Notes: generated by a model not told the origin, from the letters alone. DNA of 8,519 nt from an uncultured Blautia sp. (GCA_900765525.1 CAAFRY010000209.1:1-8519), one strand, 5' to 3'; counted from the stretch's first letter, positions 1-6,026 are shown. Made by a program: numbers and translations.

Positions 1-1
1 A

Positions 2-466
2 ACGCTGATGGCAGAAACGGAGAATGCAACTATATTTATAAAGACCTTTGACGGATTTGATGTTTATGTAAATGGTAAAATGGTTTATTTTCCCAGCAGC
101 AAAGCAAAAGAGATGCTTGCAATCATGGTCGAAAAACGTGGAAGCAGTGTTTCCTTATCCCAGATGACGTATCTGCTGTATGAAAACATTAAAGAGAGCA
201 CGGCGAAAAACAATTTAAGGGTTGTATATTATCGTCTTCGAATGAGTCTGATGGAATATGGAATTGAGAAAATACTGATAAAAAAACGAGGCAGCTATGC
301 GGTGGATACAGAGCAGTTTGCCTGTGATTTTTATGAATTCATCAAGGGAAATCCGGAGTATATCACACTGTTTTCCGGAAGCTATATGCCTGAATATATA
401 TGGGCTGAGGACATGATGCCCTATCTGAAAAACCTGTACCGGAAATATAATGGGGTGATGATATGA
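2..466 (+). CDS. SARP/AfsR-like winged-helix transcriptional regulator, C-terminal part (5' end outside window)
   Basis: This is the DNA-binding end of a regulator. Numbered from the first in-window ATG (position 8), residues about 10-103 look like an OmpR/SARP winged helix. There is a beta start (FIKTFDGFDVYVNGK), then an SKAKEMLAIMVEKRG helix typical of SARP-type regulators, a recognition region around TAKNNLRVVYYRLR, and a wing ending GSYAVD. Residues 106-140 (CDFYEF..GSYMPEYIWAE) resemble the start of a BTAD domain, but the protein stops soon after. The frame stays open through the left edge, and no ribosome binding site precedes the ATG. The protein probably starts upstream, perhaps with a receiver domain as in many clostridial response regulators of this architecture (inference). 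Its TGA overlaps the next start as ATGA, so it is translationally coupled to the CpsB-like phosphatase and is probably a local regulator of the polysaccharide operon. A stand-alone 152-residue protein is the less likely alternative. Confidence 0.8.
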   Translation, partial: TLMAETENATIFIKTFDGFDVYVNGKMVYFPSSKAKEMLAIMVEKRGSSVSLSQMTYLLYENIKESTAKNNLRVVYYRLRMSLMEYGIEKILIKKRGSYAVDTEQFACDFYEFIKGNPEYITLFSGSYMPEYIWAEDMMPYLKNLYRKYNGVMI

Positions 467-1173
467 CGGGAATCATTGATATGCATGCACATATCCTTCC
501 GGGAATTGATGACGGGTCCAGGGATTGGGATGAGAGCAGGAGGATGCTGGAAGAATCCTACAGGCAGGGAATCCGGTACATATTAGCCACACCTCACTAC
601 TCCAGGCGCGGTTTACCTTCCAATCTGTATGAACTGTCGGAACGTATGAAGGAGGAAGCACAGAAAATCGCGCCGGATTTCATGACGGGCCTGGGACAGG
701 AGACCTATTATCACGAAGGATTGGTGGACCATCTCAGGACAGGGAAGGCCCTTACTTTAGAGGAAAGCCAATATGTGCTGGTGGAATTTGACCCCCTGGT
801 GCCCTATGAGAAGATGTACCAGGCAATAAGGAAACTGACCATGGCCAGATATATACCAATTATAGCCCATGTGGAACGTTATGAATGTCTGAGAGAAGGG
901 GCCAACCTGTCGGAACTGGCACAATGCGACTGCAGGCTGCAGATGAATTTTAGCAGTCTGAATGGAAAGGGTATATGGGATAAAGAGGTCCGCTGGTGCA
1001 GGAGACAGGTTATGGAGGGCAGAATTTTTTGCCTGGGAACTGATATGCACCGTATGGACTATAGAAAGCCGGATATTGAGGAGAGCTTTCGATGGTTGGT
1101 CAGACATCTGGAGGGGCGCAGGCTCCACAGCCTGCTGCGGGGGAATGCGAAGAAAATAATACTGAAAAGATAG
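463..1173 (+). CDS. cpsB: CpsB/Wzh-type PHP-family protein tyrosine phosphatase
   Basis: A manganese-dependent phosphatase of the PHP superfamily that, in related systems, dephosphorylates the tyrosine tail of the CpsD/Wze kinase and so tunes capsule polymer length. It has 236 residues, close to the usual 240-260. The metal-binding motifs are in order: MHAHILPGIDDG (H8, H10), ATPHYSR (H45), GLGQE (E80), IAHVERY (H136) and GTDMH (D194, H196). The last motif is usually SDAH-like in this family, so GTDMH is a mild variant. No signal peptide or membrane segment is visible; it is cytoplasmic. The start at 463 overlaps the regulator's stop as ATGA. A 20-bp tandem duplication covers its stop codon, followed by a 66-bp gap before the CpsC-like gene. 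The symbol is family-level; orthology to a named strain's gene was not tested. Confidence 0.93.
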   Translation: MTGIIDMHAHILPGIDDGSRDWDESRRMLEESYRQGIRYILATPHYSRRGLPSNLYELSERMKEEAQKIAPDFMTGLGQETYYHEGLVDHLRTGKALTLEESQYVLVEFDPLVPYEKMYQAIRKLTMARYIPIIAHVERYECLREGANLSELAQCDCRLQMNFSSLNGKGIWDKEVRWCRRQVMEGRIFCLGTDMHRMDYRKPDIEESFRWLVRHLEGRRLHSLLRGNAKKIILKR

Positions 1174-1197
1174 TACGAATACTGAAAAGATAGCACG
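1158..1197 (+). repeat. 20-bp tandem duplication across the cpsB stop codon
   Basis: Two adjacent 20-bp copies at 1158-1177 and 1178-1197 share AATACTGAAAAGATAG followed by T or C and ACG, one mismatch in total. The first copy encodes the last residues (LKR) and the TAG stop of the phosphatase. The second is wholly non-coding, in a different frame because 20 is not a multiple of three. It looks like a recent slippage duplication that left the protein unchanged. Confidence 0.9.
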
Positions 1198-1239
1198 GTA
1201 AGATAACATGATTAAGAAGACAGGAGAACAGGAAGACGC

Positions 1240-2025
1240 ATGGAAAAGACGTATGATGACAACGAGATTGAGATAGACCTCTTGGAATTGCTGGGGGAGT
1301 TCCGACGCAAGATATGGTTTATATTGGGAACCATTATATTGTTTGGAGGAGTGGCAGGCGCATTCAGCGCATTTGTACTTACCCCGCAGTATAAGTCCAC
1401 TGCAATGGTTTATATTCTCTCAAAAGAAACCACGCTGACATCACTGGCTGACCTTCAGATAGGAAGCCAGCTGACCAAGGATTATAAAATCATCGTGACA
1501 AGCAGAAGGGTTCTGGGCCAGGTCATTGAAGATATGGAACTGGACCTTACATATAAAGATTTAGTAGAAAAAGTCACCATTGACAATCCTCAGGACACAC
1601 GAATCCTTTCCATCTCTGTGGAGGACCCGGACCCAGCCATGGCAAAGCTAATCGCAGACAAGATTGCAACCACATCCTCTGATTATATTGGGGATATTAT
1701 GGAGATGGTGCCGCCTAAACTGATTGAAGAGGGTGAGGTTCCCATACTCAAATCAAGTCCCAGCAACGTAAAGAATGCTTTGATTGGCGGTCTGCTGGGA
1801 GCCGTACTTGTATGCGGCGTTATCACTGTGAATGTGGTTATGAATGATACAATCCGCACTGAGGAAGATGTTACAAAGTACCTTGGGTTATCTGTCCTGG
1901 CATCTGTACCGGAACGGGAGGGGGAAAAGCCTGAGGATAAGGAGGCCATGATTTCCTCTAAATCAAGGAATAAGCCGGCAGTAGGGAAATCCAGAAAGAA
2001 GAAAAGGGGAGGCCATGTGTCATGA
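1240..2025 (+). CDS. cpsC: CpsC/Wzd-type chain-length determinant (Wzz domain) and kinase activator
   Basis: A polysaccharide co-polymerase of the bacterial membrane. In Gram-positive systems it has two membrane segments and activates the separate CpsD/Wze kinase through its cytoplasmic tail. At 261 residues it is of typical size. Residues 9-25 (acidic, then FRRK) are the cytoplasmic N-terminus, and about 26-48 (IWFILGTIILFGGVAGAF) form TM1. The extracellular Wzz region begins TPQYKSTAMVYIL at 48-60. SSPSNVKNALIGGLLGAVLV (172-191) is the proline-containing motif leading into TM2. IRTEEDVTKYLGLSVLASVP (205-224) is the conserved juxtamembrane segment. The tail is strongly basic (SRNKPAVGKSRKKKRGG). 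The start is supported by purine-rich AGGAGA at 1222-1227 and AGGAAG at 1230-1235. The stop overlaps the kinase start as ATGA. Being split from the kinase is the normal Bacillota arrangement. Confidence 0.92.
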   Translation: MEKTYDDNEIEIDLLELLGEFRRKIWFILGTIILFGGVAGAFSAFVLTPQYKSTAMVYILSKETTLTSLADLQIGSQLTKDYKIIVTSRRVLGQVIEDMELDLTYKDLVEKVTIDNPQDTRILSISVEDPDPAMAKLIADKIATTSSDYIGDIMEMVPPKLIEEGEVPILKSSPSNVKNALIGGLLGAVLVCGVITVNVVMNDTIRTEEDVTKYLGLSVLASVPEREGEKPEDKEAMISSKSRNKPAVGKSRKKKRGGHVS

Positions 2026-2762
2026 GACAGTTTGTTGCATTAAACAGGGAGATGAAGGATGACTATCACTATAATGAAGCCATCAAGACATTGAGGACCA
2101 ATATACAGTTCTGCGGAAACGGCATCAAGACAATTATGCTGACCAGCTCTCTTCCTGATGAAGGAAAAAGTGATATCACATTTGCCCTGGCATCCTCTCT
2201 GTCCCAGATTGGAAAGAGAGTAGTGATGATAGATGCTGACATCCGCAAATCCGTTCTGGTTTCCCGTTATCAGCTGGAACGGGAGGTGGCCGGTCTGTCA
2301 CAGTACTTAAGCGGACAGCGGTCTCTGGAGCATGTTCTTTATGATACAAATATAGAAAATCTCAGCATTATATTTGCAGGACCCTATTCGCCCAATCCGG
2401 CGGAGCTTTTGGAAGAAAGCTTATTTGGAGATATGATATGCAAGCTGCGGGAGCTGTATGACTATGTCATCATTGACACGCCTCCTATGGCCAACCTGAT
2501 AGATGGGGCAATCGTGGCCCGCCAATGTGACGGAGCGGTGATGGTAGTTGAGAGCGGGTCCATAAGCTACCGTCTGGAGCAGAGGGTTAAGGGGCAGCTG
2601 GAAAAAAGCGGATGCCGAATTCTTGGGGTTGTGCTTAACAAGGTGAGCATGGAACGCAACGGATATTACAGCAAATACTATGGGCGCTATGGCAAATACG
2701 GGAAATATTCCAAATACGGTCATTACGGTAAATATGACAGGTACGAGAAGGCAGAGGTATGA
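2022..2762 (+). CDS. cpsD: CpsD/Wze-type bacterial tyrosine kinase (BY-kinase) with tyrosine-repeat tail
   Basis: A cytoplasmic P-loop autokinase that works with the CpsC-like protein in controlling polymer synthesis. It has 246 residues. The Walker A loop is at 42-50 (SSLPDEGKS), Walker A-prime at 69-75 (MIDADIR) and Walker B at 148-155 (YVIIDTPP). The N-terminus NEAIKTLRTNIQF (18-30) matches the usual EAYR-type oligomerisation helix. The tail (214-241) holds eleven tyrosines in near-regular YGKY/YSKY spacing (units such as GRYGKYGKYSKYGHYGKY), separated by Gly, Lys, Arg, His and Ser. This is the expected autophosphorylation cluster, but larger and more regular than the few tyrosines of streptococcal tails. 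Aspartate follows GKS directly (GKSD) where threonine or serine is more common; the essential Lys and Ser of the P-loop are intact. It overlaps both neighbours by ATGA, so phosphatase, activator, kinase and LCP enzyme are made as one unit. Confidence 0.95.
   Translation: MRQFVALNREMKDDYHYNEAIKTLRTNIQFCGNGIKTIMLTSSLPDEGKSDITFALASSLSQIGKRVVMIDADIRKSVLVSRYQLEREVAGLSQYLSGQRSLEHVLYDTNIENLSIIFAGPYSPNPAELLEESLFGDMICKLRELYDYVIIDTPPMANLIDGAIVARQCDGAVMVVESGSISYRLEQRVKGQLEKSGCRILGVVLNKVSMERNGYYSKYYGRYGKYGKYSKYGHYGKYDRYEKAEV
2661..2745 (+). repeat. Codon-level repeat encoding the kinase tyrosine tail
   Basis: A run of degenerate 9-bp and 6-bp units (TAT-GGC-AAA / TAC-GGG-AAA / TAT-TCC-AAA and similar) encodes YGK, YSK, YGH and YGR triplets, giving eleven Tyr codons in under 90 bp. 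The units use different synonymous codons (TAT/TAC, GGC/GGG/GGT), so the repeat is conserved at protein level more than at DNA level. This suggests selection on the tyrosine array and not only a fresh slippage event. Confidence 0.75.
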
Positions 2763-3868
2763 GTTGGTTTCGAAACCATAAGCGGGCACTGTGCAGGGCT
2801 GCTGTGGGGGCAGCAGCAATTTCACTGACTTGTTTCATATGGACGGGGATGAATCTGTACCGGAACAGGAAAATCCTTGAAGCGGAGATTGCAGCCAGGA
2901 ATTATGCAGACCTGGGAAATGGTCAGGGAAGCAGTCAGGAAAATGGTCAGGATAACAGTCAGGACAACAGGCAGGTCAGCGGGCAATGGGACGAATGTCT
3001 CTTTGACAGGGACGTGGTTGAATATGACGGAAAACAGTACAGACGCAACAGCTATGTGAAGGCCATCCTGTGTATTGGCGTGGACCGGTCGGGAGAGATG
3101 ACCGAGAAGACCACCACGGGATTTGGCGGACAGGCGGACGGGTTATTTCTTATAGCCCAGGATACGGCGAGGAATACCATAAAGATATTGATGATACCCC
3201 GGGATACAATGACTGATATTATGCTTACTGATTTGAGCGGAAATGAGCTGGGGAAAGATGTGCAGCACCTGACGCTGGCTTATGCTTATGGTGATGGGAG
3301 AGAGAAAAGCTGTCAATATATGGTGGACGCAGTATCAGAATTAATGGGAGGATTAGAGATAGAATGGTATATGGCAGCTGATACCAGTGTCATCCCTGTG
3401 CTGAATGATGAAATAGGGGGAGTCACCGTAACCATTGAGACAGGTGGAATGGAAACACGGGACCCAGCTCTGGCAAAGGGGGAAACTGTAACACTGAAAG
3501 GGAAGCAGGCGGAAGTGTTTGTCCGCTACCGGGATACGAATGTGGAACACTCAGCATTGTATCGTATGGACCAGCAGCAACAGTATATAAAAGGGTTTTT
3601 CCAGGCTGTCCAGAAGCATTCGGCTCAGGACAGCGGCCTGGTGGTAAGGCTGTTTGATAGGATTCAGGAATACATGGTCACTAATATGACTAAGGACCAG
3701 TATCTGAAAGTTGCCATGGACGCAGTGGCGGGGGGAAAACTGGGGGATGAGGATTTCTACACGGTTCCCGGGGAAGGTGTGGTAACCCTTCGGTTTGATG
3801 AATTTTATGCGGACCGGGAAGCACTGATACCCATACTGCTGGAATTATTTTACCGGGAGATTGGGTAA
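2759..3868 (+). CDS. LytR-CpsA-Psr (LCP) family glycopolymer-peptidoglycan transferase
   Basis: A membrane-anchored extracytoplasmic enzyme. Family members transfer polyprenyl-linked wall polymers or capsule to peptidoglycan. In its 369 residues, a short basic cytoplasmic start (WFRNHKRALCR) leads to one membrane segment at about 14-34. A Gly/Gln/Asn/Ser-rich low-complexity linker runs over 52-76, and the LCP domain occupies about 98-335. Family landmarks are KAILCIGVDR (101-110), QADGLFLIAQD (125-135), IKILMIPRDTMTDI (141-154, with the conserved Arg and Asp) and AEVFVRYRDT (251-260), which corresponds to the conserved Arg-containing motif near the pyrophosphate site. The start overlaps the kinase stop as ATGA, which is the best start. 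A possible hairpin follows about 85 bp after the stop. Placement directly after CpsBCD supports attachment of this locus's polymer to the wall; the acceptor and polymer are inferred. Confidence 0.9.
   Translation: MSWFRNHKRALCRAAVGAAAISLTCFIWTGMNLYRNRKILEAEIAARNYADLGNGQGSSQENGQDNSQDNRQVSGQWDECLFDRDVVEYDGKQYRRNSYVKAILCIGVDRSGEMTEKTTTGFGGQADGLFLIAQDTARNTIKILMIPRDTMTDIMLTDLSGNELGKDVQHLTLAYAYGDGREKSCQYMVDAVSELMGGLEIEWYMAADTSVIPVLNDEIGGVTVTIETGGMETRDPALAKGETVTLKGKQAEVFVRYRDTNVEHSALYRMDQQQQYIKGFFQAVQKHSAQDSGLVVRLFDRIQEYMVTNMTKDQYLKVAMDAVAGGKLGDEDFYTVPGEGVVTLRFDEFYADREALIPILLELFYREIG
2921..2986 (+). repeat. 12-bp tandem repeat in the LCP linker
   Basis: Five full units of 12 bp and a partial sixth, each containing a core related to GTCAGG (GGTCAGG, AGTCAGG, AGGCAGG), encode GQGS, SQEN, GQDN, SQDN, RQVS and GQ at residues 55-76. 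The unit is an exact multiple of three, so copy-number change would lengthen or shorten the extracellular linker between membrane anchor and catalytic domain without breaking the frame. Confidence 0.85.
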
Positions 3869-3952
3869 GCGGGGATGAAACGCCGCAGTATCCGGTGTTC
3901 GGAAGGAAAATGGGCGGCATCTGGCAGCCAGTGTGTGTAACCATGCAATATC

Positions 3953-3970
3953 CAGCATGAAACCATGCTG
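3953..3970 (+). terminator. Possible weak terminator or attenuator hairpin after the LCP gene
   Basis: CAGCATG (3953-3959) and CATGCTG (3964-3970) form a perfect 7-bp stem with the loop AAAC, followed by TTTATT. The T-run is short and interrupted, so termination would be partial at best. It may separate the coupled regulatory operon from the secreted-protein gene, or act as an RNA-processing or attenuation element. Confidence 0.4.
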
Positions 3971-3985
3971 TTTATTGAATATAAC
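3957..3985 (+). promoter_or_regulatory. Candidate sigma-A promoter for the secreted Ser-rich protein gene
   Basis: ATGAAA (3957-3962, four of six matches to TTGACA) and TATAAC (3980-3985, five of six matches to TATAAT) are separated by exactly 17 bp. Transcription would start near 3991-3993, just before the ribosome binding site. The -35 element lies within the hairpin at 3953-3970. The -35 match is poor, so this is only a candidate. Confidence 0.3.
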
Positions 3986-4017
3986 TACTCTTAGGAGAGA
4001 AAGGAGAGGTGAAGGAT

Positions 4018-4737
4018 ATGAAAAAGAAATGCATAGCAGCTTTAGTGCTGGCAGTTGCTTTGGCTTCACAGCCTGTATGGGCGTTCGCGGCAGGCAGTGC
4101 GTCCAGCAATGGTTCCATAAGTTCATCCAGCGGAAGCGATGGCAGTGGTTCCATCGGCTCGTCCAGCAGCAACAAGAGCACTACAAGCTCAAAGTCCAAC
4201 ACCACAGTAACTGTGTCAGCTACTGGCGTCAAGACTACAGGTGCAACAACCAGTGCAAGCCCAACCGGCAGCACAATTGGCGTTACAGTAGACACAGTAA
4301 CAACCACAGGACAGCAGGTAACAACCAATTCCAAGGGAGAGGCTGTTATCGGCGATACTGCTGTTGCATTTGCAGACAGTGAGGCAGCAACCGCAGGTCT
4401 TCCTTCAGATGTGGTATCAGCTATTAATGATATCAATGCAGGAAAGCCGTTAAATGAGGTTGTACAGGGCGTGGACCTGACGGGCTTTAATGCCTTGACA
4501 GGAACACACGCAATCATTACAAAGGATGCTGCTACAGGCGCTGTTAAGACAGGTCCTGTAGAGGTTTCCCTGTATGTGCCAAATCTGGTTGCAAATATCA
4601 GTAACGTACAGTTATTGTTCTATAACAATGCGACAGGGCAGTGGCAGTTGATTCCGGCTGTCAAGGTGGACCCGGTTACTAAGACGGTGGCTGTAAGTGT
4701 TCCGGGGTCTGGGACGTTATCGGTGGTGTATAAGTAG
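4018..4737 (+). CDS. Secreted Ser/Thr-rich protein of unknown function
   Basis: I do not recognise a named family. The ATG at 4018 gives a classic signal peptide: MKKK, hydrophobic core CIAALVLAVALA, and a likely signal peptidase I site after AFA or AFAA (residues 22-25). It is preceded by GAGAGGTGA (4004-4012), a strong match to the 16S 3' end. A GTG at 4009 in the same frame lies inside that site and is less likely. The mature protein has a Ser/Gly-rich stretch (27-63), a Thr/Val/Ser-rich stretch (63-105), and a more ordered domain (about 106-239) with predicted beta character ending PGSGTLSVVYK. Motifs include GLPSDVVSAINDINAGKPLNE, LTGTHAIITKDAATG and LLFYNNATGQWQLIP. There is no LPXTG, lipobox or C-terminal membrane segment, so it should be released or held non-covalently. 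Its position between the assembly module and the sugar genes suggests a surface role linked to the polymer; this is inference. Confidence 0.85.
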   Translation: MKKKCIAALVLAVALASQPVWAFAAGSASSNGSISSSSGSDGSGSIGSSSSNKSTTSSKSNTTVTVSATGVKTTGATTSASPTGSTIGVTVDTVTTTGQQVTTNSKGEAVIGDTAVAFADSEAATAGLPSDVVSAINDINAGKPLNEVVQGVDLTGFNALTGTHAIITKDAATGAVKTGPVEVSLYVPNLVANISNVQLLFYNNATGQWQLIPAVKVDPVTKTVAVSVPGSGTLSVVYK

Positions 4738-4756
4738 CAGCATTAACTAAATGCTG
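4738..4756 (+). promoter_or_regulatory. Hairpin directly after the secreted-protein stop codon
   Basis: CAGCATT (4738-4744) pairs perfectly with AATGCTG (4750-4756) around the loop AACTA. It starts at the base right after the TAG stop, has no T-run, and abuts the GC-rich stem at 4756-4794. Its stem nearly repeats the one at 3953-3970 upstream of the gene. Confidence 0.5.
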
Positions 4757-4794
4757 GCCGGGGGTAATAGATGGCGAAGGCCGCGCCCCCGGTC
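4756..4794 (+). terminator. GC-rich stem-loop, possible terminator lacking a clear T-tract
   Basis: GGCCGGGGG (4756-4764) pairs with CCCCCGGTC (4786-4794) over 9 bp with one G-U pair. The loop itself can form a small GGC/GCC stem (4773-4775 with 4780-4782). The stem is very stable, but the following TGTATTGAAAAA has no proper T-run, so it is either a poor intrinsic terminator, an mRNA 3'-end stabiliser or a leader element for the downstream cassette. Confidence 0.45.
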
Positions 4795-4831
4795 TGTATT
4801 GAAAAATGGTATGTGAATGATATTATTCTGG

Positions 4832-4878
4832 GTTTACACAGGGCTGTATAACGATAAAGAATGCTGTTCTGTGTAAAC
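4832..4878 (+). promoter_or_regulatory. Perfect 10-bp inverted repeat in the leader of the sugar cassette
   Basis: GTTTACACAG (4832-4841) and CTGTGTAAAC (4869-4878) are exact reverse complements separated by 27 bp. As RNA the stem can extend inward by two G-U pairs and a G-C pair to 13 bp with a loop of about 21 nt. It ends 35 bases before the aminotransferase start and has no T-tract after it, so it does not look like a terminator. It could be an operator, an antiterminator-recognised RNA hairpin, or a recombination site. Confidence 0.6.
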
Positions 4879-4900
4879 ATAGAAAAACTTAATATAATTT

Positions 4901-4905
4901 GGAGG
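4901..4905 (+). promoter_or_regulatory. Ribosome binding site that fixes the aminotransferase start
   Basis: GGAGG lies 8 bases before ATG 4914. A TTG in the same frame at 4899 overlaps this site and would have none of its own, so 4914 is the start. Confidence 0.85.
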
Positions 4906-4913
4906 AAAAATTA

Positions 4914-6011
4914 ATGGTACACGAAAGAATTAACGTAACACGTTCATCAATGCCGGAATTTGATGAGTATATGGAAAAGTTAAAACCGGTGTGGGATAGT
5001 CGATGGTTATCCAATAGGGGGAGCGCTTCTGTTGAATTTGAAGAGAGTTTGAAAAAGTATCTTGAGACAGACAATATATATCTATTTGCTAATGGTCATT
5101 TAGCTTTAGAAGTAACTTTAAATGCTTTGCATATGAAAGGAGAAGTGATAACTACCCCATTTACACACTGTTCTACAATCCATGCTATAGTACGTAATGG
5201 ATTGAAACCTGTATTTGTGGATATTAAGGAATCCGATTGCACGATAAATCCTGAGTTTATAGAGGCTGCCGTTACAGAGAATACGGTGGCAATTGTTGCC
5301 ACACATGTATATGGTTTTATATGTGATGTAGAAGCAATTGAAAAGATTGGGCATAAATATGGTCTGAAAGTGATATATGATGCAGCTCATGCATTTGGTG
5401 TTACATACAAAGGTGTCGGCTCTGCTAATTTTGGTGATGCATCTATGTTTAGTACACATGCAACAAAAGTGTTTCATACGATTGAAGGCGGTATTGTAGC
5501 TTATAGGAATCAGGAACTTTTTAAGGAATTAAGACATTTGGTAAATTTTGGATTTACCAGTCAGGATGATATTGAATATGTAGGAACAAATGCAAGAATG
5601 AATGAATTTGAGGCTGTAATGGGTATTTGTAATCTTGAACATATTGATGGAGAAATAGCAAAACGAAAGATGGTTTGGAATAGATATATGGAACGTTTGT
5701 CGGAAATTAAGGGGTTGAGATTCATAGTTCCAAATTCCAATCTAAAATGGAACTACTCGTATTTTCCTGTTTTTTTTGATGGGTATAAAGAAACACGGGA
5801 TGAAATTAAAACAAAATTAGAGAAAGAAAATATATTTGCCAGAAAATACTTCTATCCTATTGTAAATAAAGCAGGATGTTATAAAGAAGATTATGGTATT
5901 GCGGATGTACCGGTGGCTAATCATGCTTCTGAGTGTGTGTTGACATTACCCATGTATGCAGAATTAACCATGCAGGATGTTGATTATATATGCGACATTA
6001 TTATAAGATGA
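4914..6011 (+). CDS. DegT/DnrJ/EryC1/StrS-family PLP-dependent sugar aminotransferase (VioA-like)
   Basis: A fold-type I PLP enzyme that adds an amino group to a nucleotide-linked keto-sugar, usually a dTDP- or UDP-4-keto-6-deoxyhexose. From ATG 4914 it has 365 residues, normal for the family. ANGHLALEVTL (59-69) is the PLP-phosphate binding turn, TTPFTHCSTIHAI (80-92) follows, and VIYDAAHAFG (153-162) carries the aspartate D156 that contacts the PLP nitrogen. FSTHATKVFHTIEGGIV (179-195) contains the Schiff-base lysine K185, and NARMNEFEAVMG (226-237) is also conserved. The N-terminus WDSRWLSNRGSASVEFEESLKKYL resembles transaminases of the dTDP-4-amino-4,6-dideoxyglucose (VioA) type from what I recall of that family. 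No dTDP-sugar synthesis gene is in the window, so the substrate is not fixed. It is the first gene of the AT-rich cassette, and the ATP-grasp gene starts 15 bp after its stop. All catalytic residues are intact. Confidence 0.9.
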   Translation: MVHERINVTRSSMPEFDEYMEKLKPVWDSRWLSNRGSASVEFEESLKKYLETDNIYLFANGHLALEVTLNALHMKGEVITTPFTHCSTIHAIVRNGLKPVFVDIKESDCTINPEFIEAAVTENTVAIVATHVYGFICDVEAIEKIGHKYGLKVIYDAAHAFGVTYKGVGSANFGDASMFSTHATKVFHTIEGGIVAYRNQELFKELRHLVNFGFTSQDDIEYVGTNARMNEFEAVMGICNLEHIDGEIAKRKMVWNRYMERLSEIKGLRFIVPNSNLKWNYSYFPVFFDGYKETRDEIKTKLEKENIFARKYFYPIVNKAGCYKEDYGIADVPVANHASECVLTLPMYAELTMQDVDYICDIIIR

Positions 6012-6026
6012 TGGAGTGTATTAATA

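Noticed and set aside
757..1209. Antisense open frame of 150 codons opposite the phosphatase
   Set aside because: The + strand encodes all PHP motifs through this stretch; the antisense product shows no domain.
4009..4017. GTG at 4009 as start of the secreted protein
   Set aside because: It lies inside the ribosome binding sequence GAGAGGTGA. ATG 4018 has ideal spacing and gives a cleaner signal peptide.
3972..4517. Antisense open frame of 181 codons opposite the secreted-protein gene
   Set aside because: It is a by-product of the repetitive Ser/Thr/Val codons on the + strand. It has low-complexity Leu/Val/Pro sequence and no known motif, while the + strand gene has a ribosome binding site and signal peptide.
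4832..4878. Invertible promoter flanked by the 10-bp inverted repeats
   Set aside because: The invertible segment would be only 27 bp with no convincing -35/-10 pair inside, much shorter than known promoter inversions, and no recombinase gene is in the window.
4893..4898. Perfect TATAAT as a -10 box for the aminotransferase
   Set aside because: It ends two bases before the GGAGG ribosome binding site, so the transcript would start in or after that site. No -35 element lies 16-18 bp upstream.
4899..4913. TTG at 4899 as start of the aminotransferase
   Set aside because: It overlaps the GGAGG site used by ATG 4914 and adds only five residues not seen in the family.
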